46,028 nt of DNA from Dickeya zeae NCPPB 2538 (GCF_000406165.1 NZ_CM001977.1:2336496-2382523); one strand, 5' to 3'; counted from the first letter of the stretch, positions 1 to 8,505 are shown. The notes: generated by a model from the sequence alone, not told the origin. A program made the numbers and translations.

Positions 1-186
1 TTTTTGTTTTTAATCTGGCGGTGAGGGGATGGATGAGAAGCCTCGACAGGGTTCGACAAACGGCTTGCCGTTTTGGACCGCCGCAGGCGGCCCGCAGGGC
101 GAGCGCTTCGCGCGAGTCAATCCCGACCGGGCCGGTTCACCTCACCCGCCTTTCTCCAGACGAAAGTCTGGGGTTTTTGTTTTTAC
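1..186 (+). ncRNA. Structured RNA-like repeat element ending in a terminator (RtT-like?)
   Basis: Positions 17-26 (GGCGGTGAGG) can pair with 140-150 (CCTCACCCGCC) with one bulge, closing a domain. Inside lie small hairpins: AAACGG/CCGTTT (58-72), CCGCC-GCA-GGCGG (78-90), GCCC-GCA-GGGC (90-100) and GCGC-TTC-GCGC (103-113). It is followed by a terminator, CCAGAC-GAAA-GTCTGG then GG and TTTTTGTTTTT (157-184). The window itself begins with the same TTTTTGTTTTTA string that recurs at 174-185, so the edge may cut a tandem array with a 173-bp period. Repeats of about this size lie downstream of tRNA genes in enterobacteria (RtT RNA of the tyrT operon). That identity is inference from layout and memory, not an alignment. 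No ORF here is convincing. Confidence 0.4.
157..185 (+). terminator. Rho-independent terminator
   Basis: The stem is CCAGAC, the loop GAAA and the closing arm GTCTGG, followed by GG and a T-rich tail TTTTTGTTTTT. The tail lies on the plus strand, so it terminates a transcript entering from the left edge or the structured element itself, not the minus-strand AraC gene that ends at 212. Confidence 0.8.
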
Positions 187-211
187 CAGTGACGGGGCGG
201 CTGGCCACTCT

Positions 212-1135
212 TTAGTGGTCATATTGGTTTCTTGTCCGAGTGGATTCTCGCATCCGTTTGATATCTCGATTCGGCGGATCTCCGAATAATCGGCTGTATT
301 CCCGGCTGAACTGGGATGCGCTCTCGTATCCGACTCGCGTCGCTGCGCTGCCCGCATCCAGATTTTCATTGAGCATCAGTTGACGGGCATCGAGTAGGCG
401 CAGGTTCTTCAGGTATTGCAAGGGGCTCACGCCGACGACGGCGCGAAAATGCTGCCGAAAAGTTGACGCGCTCATATGGGCCTTTGCTGCAAGATCATCC
501 ATCAATATATTTTCCGTGTAATGCTGTTTAAGCCATGTAATCACCTTGGCAATTTGCTGGCTCGGAGAGCCGACCGCCACAAGGCGGCGCAAACTGGCGC
601 CATGTCTCCCATTAAGCAGGCGCACGACGATCTCCTGCTGGATCAGGGGAGCGAGGAGAGGAATCAACGACGGTTCGGCCAGCAATCGGAGCAGCCGGGT
701 CAGTGCATCCTGCAAGCCTGGATCCAGTACTTCAAGGGATATTCCCCGTGTCGTCGAAGCCTGCAGCGGCGTCGAAAACTCCATTTCCGCCGCCAACTGG
801 CCGATGAGGCGAGCATCAAGTTCCAGCCACATCCCGAGGAAAGGCTCTGCGGCGCTGGCACGAGTGACATACGCAACGACAGGCATATCCACGGTTGTTA
901 TAAGGGATTGCCCGGCCCCATAGTCTAAGATCTCGTCACCCTGAGAGATCCGCTTACCACCTTGCACGATCAAGACCAGGCCCAAGCCATAGATGCAAGG
1001 CTTCGGATCGGTGGTGAAACTGCAACGACGAAGCTTCAAAGCTGGAATCGGGGTATCATAATCTCCGTCGATTTGTGCAATTTCACCAACCAGACTGACA
1101 AGCTCACCAATGTCCAGTTCTGATTGAGAACCCAT
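212..1135 (-). CDS. AraC family transcriptional regulator
   Basis: A 307-residue regulator with an AraC-type N-terminal ligand domain (roughly residues 10-170) and a C-terminal pair of helix-turn-helix motifs (roughly 200-295; AAKAHMSASTFRQHFRAVVG followed by ATRVGYESASQFSREYSRLFG). This architecture matches the AraC_N (PF06719) class rather than the cupin AraC class. I chose the ATG at 1135 because GGAG lies just upstream; the longer frame would need a TTG at 1171. It is divergent from the OYE gene at 1355, sharing a 219-bp intergenic region, so the OYE is the likely target. The inducer cannot be read from sequence. Confidence 0.9.
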   Translation of the reverse strand: MGSQSELDIGELVSLVGEIAQIDGDYDTPIPALKLRRCSFTTDPKPCIYGLGLVLIVQGGKRISQGDEILDYGAGQSLITTVDMPVVAYVTRASAAEPFLGMWLELDARLIGQLAAEMEFSTPLQASTTRGISLEVLDPGLQDALTRLLRLLAEPSLIPLLAPLIQQEIVVRLLNGRHGASLRRLVAVGSPSQQIAKVITWLKQHYTENILMDDLAAKAHMSASTFRQHFRAVVGVSPLQYLKNLRLLDARQLMLNENLDAGSAATRVGYESASQFSREYSRLFGDPPNRDIKRMRESTRTRNQYDH

Positions 1136-1354
1136 TCCACATCTCCATAAAATCTGATGGTTATATTTCAATTGTATTGTTGAAGCTTAGCATTGTTGGT
1201 CGCCGACCGACTTGGTTATTGATATCAAATCATCAAATCAGGCAATAAATGCAACGTTTCTGGCAAACATTCTCAGAGCCATCGGGCCCATACTGCCTCA
1301 CACCGGTTCACAACCGACCCTGACTTACTTTTTTATTCATGGAGATTCAGTGCT
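1136..1354. promoter_or_regulatory. Divergent promoter region, araC-type regulator / OYE
   Basis: A 219-bp region between two divergent genes that must hold both promoters. It contains AT-rich stretches (for example ATTGATATCAAATCATCAAATCAGGCAATAAA around 1217-1248, described here by position only) and a ribosome-binding GGAG about 10 bases before the OYE start. I cannot define a specific AraC site by eye. Confidence 0.45.
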
Positions 1355-2509
1355 ATGACCTCAACCCAATCGAGGCTGCTTCAGCCTTTCGCTTTCAAGA
1401 ACGGCCTGACCCTGCGCAACCACGTCGTGATGGCGCCGATGACAACATGGTCGGCAAACCCTGATGGCACCATATCTGACCAAGAGGTGGCCTACTATCG
1501 TGCTCGCGTCAACGGCGTTGGCATGGTAGTGACGGGCTGTACGCACGTGACACCTGACGGCATAGGCTTCACTGACGAGTTCGCCAGTTATGATGATCGT
1601 TTCATTCCCAGCCTCCGTCGCCTCGCGCAAGCGGCTAAAAGCGGGGGCGCGCCCGCCATCTTGCAGATTTTCCACGCTGGCAACAAAGCCTTGCCACACC
1701 TTGTGCCGAATGGCCGCGTTGTCAGTGCCAGTGCATTACAGGTGCCGCCCAGCCCGTTCAATAACGCCGAAGTAACCAGTCATGCACTGAGTGAAAAAGA
1801 AATTGAAGAAATCATCATGGCATTCGGCGAAGCGACTCGCCGCGCCATTGAAGCAGGCTTTGATGGTATCGAACTGCATGGTGCTCATGGCTTTCTCATC
1901 CAGAATTTCTTCTCGCCCATGTTTAACCAGCGTAATGATGAATGGGGTGGCTCACTCGAAAACCGTATACGTTTCCCCTTAGCCGTGGTGCGTGAAGCAC
2001 AACGGGTCATCGCCGAACACGCCAAGCGACCGTTCTTGCTTGGCTACCGCATATCACCAGAAGAGGCTGATGAGGGTGCCCTGCGTATTAATGATAGTTA
2101 CGTGCTTATTGACCGGCTGATTGAAGCTGGCATCGATTATCTCCATGCGTCACTCTTTGACATTCCGAATGCCAGACCTGCTGACTATAGCGGTGAGCGT
2201 ACGACCGCTGAGCTGCTCGTTGAACACGTAGCTGACCGCATTCCATTAATGGCGGCCGGCCTTATCCGAACGCCCAGCGACGCCGAGAAAGCGTTGAACA
2301 CAGGACTGTCACTGGTCGCGGTTGGACAAGGTCTGGTGATGAATCCAACATGGGTCGAACTCGCGGGTGAAGGCCGGGAAGCAGAAATTGCCACTGCCCT
2401 TGATGCCGAGCGCGTGCCGTTACTGGCGATCCCCGACAAATTGTGGGGCGCCATCCAGGTGGCGAAGGGGTGGTTCCCAGTCGTTGGGACAACACCGCCT
2501 ACCGCTTGA
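1355..2509 (+). CDS. Old Yellow Enzyme family NADH:flavin oxidoreductase
   Basis: A 384-residue FMN-dependent ene-reductase of the OYE family, full length for the family. It starts with the usual PFAFKNGLTLRNHVVMAPMT phosphate/flavin strand and carries the substrate-binding HGAHGFLIQNFFSP motif near residue 173, followed by the N-R-NDEWGGSLENR segment that is nearly invariant in bacterial OYEs. The C-terminal VAVGQGLVMNP strand binds the FMN phosphate. Members reduce activated C=C bonds or nitro compounds with NAD(P)H; the natural substrate is unknown. It is cytosolic, and divergent from an AraC regulator that probably controls it. A second, clearly different OYE lies at 11994. Confidence 0.93.
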   Translation: MTSTQSRLLQPFAFKNGLTLRNHVVMAPMTTWSANPDGTISDQEVAYYRARVNGVGMVVTGCTHVTPDGIGFTDEFASYDDRFIPSLRRLAQAAKSGGAPAILQIFHAGNKALPHLVPNGRVVSASALQVPPSPFNNAEVTSHALSEKEIEEIIMAFGEATRRAIEAGFDGIELHGAHGFLIQNFFSPMFNQRNDEWGGSLENRIRFPLAVVREAQRVIAEHAKRPFLLGYRISPEEADEGALRINDSYVLIDRLIEAGIDYLHASLFDIPNARPADYSGERTTAELLVEHVADRIPLMAAGLIRTPSDAEKALNTGLSLVAVGQGLVMNPTWVELAGEGREAEIATALDAERVPLLAIPDKLWGAIQVAKGWFPVVGTTPPTA

Positions 2510-2818
2510 TGATTCGTTGATGAAAAGGGCACTCAGTCGGCCCACATCCCACTACCTGCGATCCCTTTTTTTAGTGCCCGACCGCCTTAGCGGGTCGGGC
2601 TGTTGGCTATTGATTTTGCGGTATCTGCACTGAAAGTGACCTTGGCTTCCTGCGCATCTGAGACCACCATCCAGCCTTCACTCAATTGAAATCATTACAA
2701 TACTTGTTGAGAGGGCATCCCCTATTTCTTTATTGCACCTTCTTTATTTCGCCGACAAGGACATCTTACGTCCGCCGTTCATGTGGCTGCCCCATTGCCG
2801 GTATGTCACCACTCTCGG
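2510..2818. other. Intergenic region with one strong hairpin
   Basis: No gene is convincing here. A strong inverted repeat at 2576-2600 (GCCCGACCGC, CTTA loop, GCGGGTCGGGC) lies 67 bases after the OYE stop. It is preceded, not followed, by a run of seven T on the plus strand, so it is not a textbook terminator but may still end the OYE transcript or protect its 3' end. Confidence 0.4.
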
Positions 2819-3049
2819 TCATTCTGCTGGCGCTCCTGGTTTTTTAGCAGCGAGCCAGTCAAACGCACTTGCGCGCCATTCTGCTACGGCATACTCACGA
2901 GAAGCCCGTTGCGGTACTGCCGGGAAATCCGTTTCGGAGGCCGCAAACAAGACGGCTCCATTCATGGAGACCAGAAACACGACAATGCCGACCACGGAGA
3001 AAGCGTGCCGGAGGGGATGCTGGCGTACTGACCTGACGCGTAAGTTCAA
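2819..3049 (-). CDS. Possible small membrane or exported protein
   Basis: A 76-codon frame on the same strand as the SDR and TetR genes, starting at TTG (3049) with GAGGAGC about five bases upstream. Residues 16-37 are hydrophobic (FSVVGIVVFLVSMNGAVLFA), giving one transmembrane segment or uncleaved signal, followed by a charged tail with several Trp residues. I do not recognise the family. It lies 50 bases after the SDR stop and could be the last gene of that unit or a remnant of a larger gene. The frame could also be chance. Confidence 0.25.
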   Translation of the reverse strand: MNLRVRSVRQHPLRHAFSVVGIVVFLVSMNGAVLFAASETDFPAVPQRASREYAVAEWRASAFDWLAAKKPGAPAE

Positions 3050-3099
3050 GCTCGCTCCTCGTCGCCATAAGCCGTGTTTCCGGTTCTTTTGAAGAGCGC

Positions 3100-3801
3100 T
3101 TAGCGCGGCATCAGATAGATCGGCAACTCGGCCGACAAGCCGCTATGCACCTGCTGGGTGAGCTCGTCAGCGAGCGCTTCTTCGGCACCCGCTTCCAGTG
3201 CATTGAGCGCGTATTCCACGATCGCCTCGGGCGTCGATTTCTGGGCATCAAGACCCTTCGTGAGATCGGTATCGACGAACCCCATGTGCAAAGACATCAC
3301 CTGCGTTCCTTGCTCCCGCAATTCGTTACGCAAGCCGTTGCTCAGGCTCCAGACGGCGGCTTTGGACGTCGCATAGGTCGCTAACATGGGAAAGCTCAGC
3401 CAACTACCGATAGATGCCACATTGAGCAGTGCGCCGCCACCATTGCGTGCCAGCGTCGGCGCAAACGCGCGGCTTACGCGCAACACCCCGAAAACATTTG
3501 TTTCGAAGTGGCGCCGAAGGAGGGCTTCGGCATCATCGGCAAGAAAACCGCCGATGGCCGCAATGCCCGCGTTATTGACGACGATATTCACGTCGTCGGC
3601 CAAACGCGCGGCAGACTCAACATCGCTGACCGAGGTCACGTCGAGTTTCAGTGGTTCAACACCCGGTAAGGTGATGCTCGAGGGATCGCGCGCGCCCGCA
3701 TAAACCTTACGAGCGCCGCGAGCCAGGAAAGCCTTTGTGAAGGCAAGCCCGATGCCTCGGTTGGCGCCCGTGACGAGAACAGTAGCGTCAGCAATTTTCA
3801 T
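3100..3801 (-). CDS. SDR family short-chain dehydrogenase/reductase
   Basis: A 233-residue classical short-chain dehydrogenase/reductase. The dinucleotide-binding motif TGANRGIG is at 11-18, the NNAG motif at 76-79, and the catalytic triad is Ser130, Tyr143 and Lys147 (YATSK). The Arg and Lys residues after the first strand (ARKVYAGARD) suggest NADP(H). The start has an ideal GGAGG about eight bases upstream. It is downstream of the TetR gene on the same strand with a 70-bp gap, and a palindrome closely resembling the one at the TetR start sits in that gap. The reductase is therefore very likely repressed by this TetR. The substrate is unknown. Confidence 0.92.
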   Translation of the reverse strand: MKIADATVLVTGANRGIGLAFTKAFLARGARKVYAGARDPSSITLPGVEPLKLDVTSVSDVESAARLADDVNIVVNNAGIAAIGGFLADDAEALLRRHFETNVFGVLRVSRAFAPTLARNGGGALLNVASIGSWLSFPMLATYATSKAAVWSLSNGLRNELREQGTQVMSLHMGFVDTDLTKGLDAQKSTPEAIVEYALNALEAGAEEALADELTQQVHSGLSAELPIYLMPR

Positions 3802-3814
3802 ACAATACCTCCAG

Positions 3815-3830
3815 TATGATGGTCATCATA
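3815..3830. promoter_or_regulatory. Candidate TetR operator upstream of SDR
   Basis: TATGATGGTCATCATA is a 16-bp inverted repeat with only the two central bases breaking symmetry. The arms (ATGATG/CATCAT) are the same as those of the perfect palindrome at 4458-4471 at the start of the adjacent tetR gene. It lies 14 bases before the SDR start codon, where a bound repressor would block initiation. Confidence 0.7.
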
Positions 3831-3871
3831 TTTTTAGGTGAAAAGAGACCGCCGCTGATATCCTGGCAGGC

Positions 3872-4459
3872 TCAATTAGGGTAAAAAGGTTCAAACTGCG
3901 TAATAAGCTGCTCGCTGGTTCGCGCTAGCAGATCACGACCACGCTGGCCGCCGAATACTCGCGCCAGTTGTAATGCACCGACCATCATGGCTGCAGCGTC
4001 TTCTGCTCGGGCCGGATCGGCACTCTGTGGCAGTGTTGAGCGCACCAGCTCTACCAACGCATTTACATTACGGCGCGCTTCGTTGAGCACGGCATCGCTC
4101 ATACGGGGCATTTCAGACGCCAACGCGGCGACGACGCAACCACACTCGATTTGCTCCAGATGACTTTCGTGCAAGTAGGAATGCACCAGCGCCGCAAAAT
4201 GGCCTTCCCCACATGCCATGCGACGTGCAGTCGCCGCCTTGATTGCGGTTGAACTGTCGATCCAGGCGCGCTGTATAGCCTCAACCACAAGCGCATCCCG
4301 TGACTCGAAATGCGCATAGAAACCGCCATGCGTGAGGCCGGCTTCCTTCATCATATCGGCAACGCCGACGCCGTTAGTGCCGGCGCGCCGTATCGCGCGC
4401 GATGCGACGTCGACGATGCGCTCGTGGGTGATTTGTTTGCGTGTGAATTTATTTAACAT
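3872..4459 (-). CDS. TetR/AcrR family transcriptional repressor
   Basis: A 195-residue regulator with a TetR N-terminal helix-turn-helix (about residues 8-60; GVADMMKEAGLTHGGFYAHFESRDALV is the diagnostic recognition-helix segment) and an all-helical ligand domain rich in Ala. Several upstream in-frame codons exist, up to 4498. I prefer the ATG at 4459 because it gives the normal short lead before the HTH, but no good ribosome-binding site decides between them. The start overlaps an operator-like palindrome, so autorepression is likely. The SDR gene downstream has the same motif. Confidence 0.9.
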   Translation of the reverse strand: MLNKFTRKQITHERIVDVASRAIRRAGTNGVGVADMMKEAGLTHGGFYAHFESRDALVVEAIQRAWIDSSTAIKAATARRMACGEGHFAALVHSYLHESHLEQIECGCVVAALASEMPRMSDAVLNEARRNVNALVELVRSTLPQSADPARAEDAAAMMVGALQLARVFGGQRGRDLLARTSEQLITQFEPFYPN

Positions 4460-4486
4460 GATGATCATCATATTACGATCATCATA
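4458..4486. promoter_or_regulatory. Candidate TetR autoregulatory operators (two adjacent sites)
   Basis: ATGATGATCATCAT at 4458-4471 is a perfect 14-bp palindrome. The adjoining 4471-4486 (TATTACGATCATCATA) matches the site in front of the SDR gene (3815-3830) at 13 of 16 positions. Together they form a double site at the start of the TetR gene. Confidence 0.65.
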
Positions 4487-4513
4487 AAAACGTGTCAAAT
4501 ACGAAATCCCATA

Positions 4514-4640
<127 letters not shown>

Positions 4641-4797
4641 GTTATTGTCTTTCCGCTAAAACGGCATATACAGTATCGACACGATAGCGTGGTCACCGGC
4701 AGAAGGAACAATCCGCCGTCGTAGACGCCGCCTACCGTGCGCCCAGGCCGGGCGATTACACGTCAGTTTACTCCACTCGATCATCCAAGGAACGACA

Positions 4798-5229
4798 GTG
4801 ACTCCCCCACAGCATAAACGCCCCAAACGCCTCTGGGCCGCTGCGATCATGAACATCGCAGTCGGTCTTATCAGCCTGTTCGCGCTGGTTTTCCTGACCG
4901 TCTCCGTACAAACTGCGGGTGCCATCAAACTCGCCCCGAGTACGGCCGTTTTCGCCGTCTCCAGCGCTGTATTTTTGATCCTGGCTTCTGTGCTGGTGCT
5001 GCGAGGGAAACCACGTGGTCGCTGGTTGATGCTATTCGCCGCAATCCTGTTTTATGGCAGCGTTCTGCTTCAAAACGCCTACCTGCTGAATCAAGCTGAT
5101 GGCGGTTTGCTGCCGGCCGAGAAGCTAACGGCTGCGGCCGTGCGCAGTGCTCTTGAAATCGCCATCAATCTATGGGCGTTGCTGAGCGCCAAAACGCGCC
5201 GCTACTTCACCGACCCGGATACCCCATGA
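4798..5229 (+). CDS. Small inner-membrane protein, four predicted TM segments
   Basis: A 143-residue hydrophobic protein of unknown function. It has a short basic N terminus (HKRPKRLW) and four predicted membrane spans, at about 13-40, 48-68, 76-96 and 112-128, consistent with both ends in the cytoplasm. The start is GTG at 4798 with AAGGA about seven bases upstream. It stands alone between the ERIC element and the sseB gene, with no obvious partner. I do not recognise a named family. Confidence 0.75.
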   Translation: MTPPQHKRPKRLWAAAIMNIAVGLISLFALVFLTVSVQTAGAIKLAPSTAVFAVSSAVFLILASVLVLRGKPRGRWLMLFAAILFYGSVLLQNAYLLNQADGGLLPAEKLTAAAVRSALEIAINLWALLSAKTRRYFTDPDTP

Positions 5230-5513
5230 CGTCACCACCATCAAGCAATCTCTCCCGCCGTTTTGATAAATCTGACCCCAACGGTTGTCGCCTTGTATCG
5301 GTACGGCCATATACCGATGATAAAATCATAATGGTGGTGGATAGACGGTATAAACGGGGTTGAAGTATGAGAGGCTACTTTATACATATTCATTACAGCG
5401 ATTATTGATTAGTGTTTCTCATACTTAAACTAAAGGTAACCTAGACATGCGGCTTCGTAGCCCGAAGGATGTGAACAGCCAGTCTTGTTTATCAGGGAAA
5501 AGGAACCATCGCG
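5230..5513. other. Intergenic region upstream of sseB with inverted repeats
   Basis: A 284-bp region with no convincing gene. It holds a perfect 10-bp inverted repeat, AAGTATGAGA at 5363-5372 and TCTCATACTT at 5417-5426, separated by 44 bases, and a second pair CACCACCAT/ATGGTGGTG (about 5233 and 5332). These may be regulator sites for sseB or vestiges of a small mobile repeat. Confidence 0.35.
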
Positions 5514-6308
5514 GTGCTTTCAGAAGAAAATAATTTAGAAAAAATATTACGGCGGGCGGCGGACGAGCCAGCGCACCGCCCCGAATTTTACCAAGAACTG
5601 ATGGAATCCCAGGTTTTTCTGCTAGGTTCCACCGACGAGGCCGCACAGAACGGCGAAGTGAACCTGAAGGCCGGCGACAAAATTCAGATACAGCATTGGG
5701 AAAAGCCGGGCGGCGCTCCCGTTGTTCCTTTTTTCTCATCGCTAGACGCCTTACAGCGTTCGATTCAGAGCGAGGAATCCTATCTGGCTTTGCCTGCACG
5801 CACCCTGTTTGAAATCACGCGGGGGGCAACATTATTTCTCAACCCCAAATCGGATTACGGCAAAGAGTTTCTGCCTCACGAAGTGGAGCAGTTGCTTGCC
5901 GGCGGATTAAGTCGGGAGCCTGAACAACGAGTTGTAGAAAAAGATACCCGCGTATTGCTCGGCCAGCCCGCCCATTATCCAGATAACATGGTGGCGTCCT
6001 TGACCCTACTGCTGGCTAAGCACGGTAACGTCAACAAAGCCTATCTGGCGCTGATGCACAATCCATCGTTGGATGAAAAACCGCACTTAATCATCGGCAT
6101 TGACGCCGACGGTGATGGGGAAAAAGTCATGAAAGAGGCGGGAAATGTGGCCGGCGATACCGCACCCGACGGTGAACCCGTTGACGTATACCGAGTGAAT
6201 AAGCGTGACGACGGGCTCAGCCAATACTTCATCAGTCAAACCACACCTTTTTACCAAAGAACCTGGCGCACTCGGCTCAAAGCGTGGTGGGGCCGCAGCA
6301 AATCCTGA
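5514..6308 (+). CDS. sseB: SseB family protein (enhanced serine sensitivity)
   Basis: A 264-residue protein recognisably like E. coli SseB (258 residues). Shared segments include the opening EN-LE-LRRAADEPAHRPEFYQELMES, then LQHWEK-like QIQHWEKPGGAPVVPFFSSLDAL, RTLFEITRG, GKEFLPHEV and the C-terminal LIIGIDADGD...APFYQRTW. The SseB N- and C-terminal domains are both present. The biochemical role is unknown; overexpression in E. coli causes serine sensitivity. The start is GTG with AGGA upstream. The usual sseA/pepB neighbours are absent here, so a relocated or paralogous copy is possible. Confidence 0.85.
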   Translation: MLSEENNLEKILRRAADEPAHRPEFYQELMESQVFLLGSTDEAAQNGEVNLKAGDKIQIQHWEKPGGAPVVPFFSSLDALQRSIQSEESYLALPARTLFEITRGATLFLNPKSDYGKEFLPHEVEQLLAGGLSREPEQRVVEKDTRVLLGQPAHYPDNMVASLTLLLAKHGNVNKAYLALMHNPSLDEKPHLIIGIDADGDGEKVMKEAGNVAGDTAPDGEPVDVYRVNKRDDGLSQYFISQTTPFYQRTWRTRLKAWWGRSKS

Positions 6309-6492
6309 TACGCACCTCCCGGCTTAAGCGCGCTATTATGCTGGTGCAGTGCGTCGCGTTACATCGCGTATTGCCGTTTGCCGGTATGCCGGATTAATGT
6401 TCCGGTCATATCCCGGTGAGCGGAATGACCCGCCGCTCTGCATAATGGTGTACATCATTTCCACCGCCAGACTCAATAACACCATTTGCAGC

Positions 6493-7419
6493 CTAATCCC
6501 CCCAATACCGCACCGTTTTCCGCTTCCTTTCATCCACCGTCAGCGAAAATACGTCCGGTCGGGCGTAGTGACCGACCACATCCAGATCGTAACGGGCGCC
6601 AGCCAGCAAGTCGGTGTCTATTTCCGCCGTCAGTAACCCCGTCTCACCAGTCAGCGGCCCGGCCAGTACGTTGCCCAGCGGATCGACTATCAAGCTACCG
6701 CCGTTGATCAGTGGTCGTTGCGGGTCCCAGCCGGGAATGTCGATGCCCAGCACAGCAGGCGAAGGCTGCACCTGACAGGCGGTAATCACAAAACAGCGCC
6801 CTTCATGAGCGATATGCCGCATTGAGGCTTGCCAGATATCGCGTTCGTCCACCGTTGGTGCGCACCAAATCTGTACCCCTTTGCCGTACATCGCCATACG
6901 CAGCAACGGCATATGGTTTTCCCAGCAGATCGCCGCGCCGACTTTACCTGCCGGTGACTCGATGACCGTCAGCGTGGAGCCGTCGCCCTGCCCCCAGATC
7001 AGCCGCTCGGTGCCGGTAGGCATCAGCTTACGATGCTTGCCCGCCAGCCCGGCTTCCGGCGTGAAAAATAGCGCGGTGCAGTATAAGGTATTATCGTCGC
7101 GCTCTATCGCGCCCACTACCAGCGTGGCACCGGTACGGGCTGACAACGCCGCCAGCGCGGTACACTCTTCGCCATCCAGATCAACAGCATGGTGATAATA
7201 CTGTGCGAACGTCTCACGTCCTTGCGGCAGGCGATAACCCAGATAAGTGCCGAACATCTCCCCTTTGGGATAGCCACCCAGCAACGCTTCCGGCATGACC
7301 ACCAACACCGCGCCGCTACGAACAATTTCCGTTTCCCATGCCAGAATCGCCTCCAGCGTCGCCGCTTTGCCGGCGGGTGAACTCCCTATCTGTAATGCAG
7401 CCACTACGGATGCCGCCAT
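6493..7419 (-). CDS. Nitrilase family carbon-nitrogen hydrolase
   Basis: A 308-residue member of the nitrilase superfamily. The catalytic triad is readable: Glu44 in VVMPEALLGGYPKG, Lys131 in GKHRKLMPTGTERLIWG, and the nucleophile Cys165 in GAAICWENHMPLLR. The MPEALLGGYPKG and CWENHMPL wording is that of true nitrilases (branch 1), which convert nitriles to carboxylic acids and ammonia, rather than of the amidase branches. The start has GGAGAAAAG upstream. It is divergent from a LysR regulator with a gap of about 100 bp, the usual layout for a LysR-controlled catabolic gene. Plant-derived nitriles are a reasonable but unproved substrate class. Confidence 0.92.
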   Translation of the reverse strand: MAASVVAALQIGSSPAGKAATLEAILAWETEIVRSGAVLVVMPEALLGGYPKGEMFGTYLGYRLPQGRETFAQYYHHAVDLDGEECTALAALSARTGATLVVGAIERDDNTLYCTALFFTPEAGLAGKHRKLMPTGTERLIWGQGDGSTLTVIESPAGKVGAAICWENHMPLLRMAMYGKGVQIWCAPTVDERDIWQASMRHIAHEGRCFVITACQVQPSPAVLGIDIPGWDPQRPLINGGSLIVDPLGNVLAGPLTGETGLLTAEIDTDLLAGARYDLDVVGHYARPDVFSLTVDERKRKTVRYWGD

Positions 7420-7520
7420 CGTCTTTTCTCCGGTGAGTTAATCGGGCCCGAGAGCCACAGGATGGTGGTATGCTGCCAGTCCCGCTGAGTTGAATGAAGC
7501 CCATTTCGTTGTTGATTGAT

Positions 7521-8459
7521 ATGAATGAAATAAATATCAGCAGTCTGGATTTGAATCTGCTCAAGACGTTTGAGGCGTTGTATGAGGAAGGTAGCGCCAG
7601 CCGCGCCGGTTTACGCCTCGGCATTACCCAATCCGCCGTCAGTGCGACGTTAAAACGGCTCCGGCAGTGGTACGGCGATCCGCTATTCGTACGTACCGGC
7701 CGGGGCTTGATGCCGACGCCGCGTGCACACGAACTGCAGCCATTGGTCAGCGATGCGCTCAACAAATGCCGTGAAACATTGATGTTGCTCCAACCGAACC
7801 CACAGGCGTATGTCGGCCGCACCGTCACGTTGGGATTGTCGGATGATTTTGAACTGGCGTTGGGGCAGATGCTGATTGCCCGACTGCACCAGCGGGCACC
7901 TGGCTTGCGGCTGGTGTTTCGGCAAGCCCACAGCCAGATCGCGGCCGACCTGCTGCTGCGCCATGAACTGGATCTGGCGCTGACGGCGGGCGGTTTCAGC
8001 TACCGTTCACTGTCGAAAATGCAGGTCGCCAGCGGCGGTTATGCCTGCCTGGTAAGCCGGGACGTGACGACGCTGTCGCTGGAGCGATTTATTCACACAC
8101 CACACCTGTTGATCTCGCACGGCGGACATATCGGGCTGGTAGACGAACAACTAGCAGAGCTGGGATTCAGCCGACGCATTGCTGCCTCCACCACCCATTT
8201 TGCCGCGATCCCTTGGCTACTGCAGGATGATACTCTGCTGGCGACGCTGCCCGCCCACGCCGCTCAGGCCATTGCTGCCCGTACGCCGCATCTGCGTTGT
8301 CTGCAGTGCCCGTTGTCTATGCCGGATTACGCCATCGAACTCGGATTCCGGCCGACAATCATCCGCGACGGTGCGGTCCGTCTGGTACGTGAAACGCTCA
8401 GTCAATTGGCGAGCGAGTTTCACTGGTTCGCGCCTGTCGGCACCTTATCTGAGTTCTGA
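7521..8459 (+). CDS. LysR family transcriptional regulator
   Basis: A LysR-type regulator of 312 residues from the ATG at 7521; an upstream in-frame ATG at 7494 would add nine. The winged helix-turn-helix is at about residues 8-65 (LDLNLLKTFEALYEEGSASRAGLRLGITQSAVSATLKRLR, split across two helices). The ligand domain with two periplasmic-binding-like lobes follows. Neither start has a clear ribosome-binding site. I prefer 7521 because it places the HTH at the usual distance from the N terminus. It is divergent from the nitrilase gene, which it probably controls. Confidence 0.9.
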   Translation: MNEINISSLDLNLLKTFEALYEEGSASRAGLRLGITQSAVSATLKRLRQWYGDPLFVRTGRGLMPTPRAHELQPLVSDALNKCRETLMLLQPNPQAYVGRTVTLGLSDDFELALGQMLIARLHQRAPGLRLVFRQAHSQIAADLLLRHELDLALTAGGFSYRSLSKMQVASGGYACLVSRDVTTLSLERFIHTPHLLISHGGHIGLVDEQLAELGFSRRIAASTTHFAAIPWLLQDDTLLATLPAHAAQAIAARTPHLRCLQCPLSMPDYAIELGFRPTIIRDGAVRLVRETLSQLASEFHWFAPVGTLSEF

Positions 8460-8505
8460 GTAATGACGGTAATAACGGTAATAACGGAGACGGTACACCC
8501 TCAGA

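Noticed and set aside
476..928. 150-codon plus-strand frame in the AraC gene
   Set aside because: It is antisense to a complete AraC regulator, with no family pattern.
8463..8489. GGTAATAAC tandem units after the LysR gene
   Set aside because: Only about two and a half short copies; too small to interpret beyond slippage.
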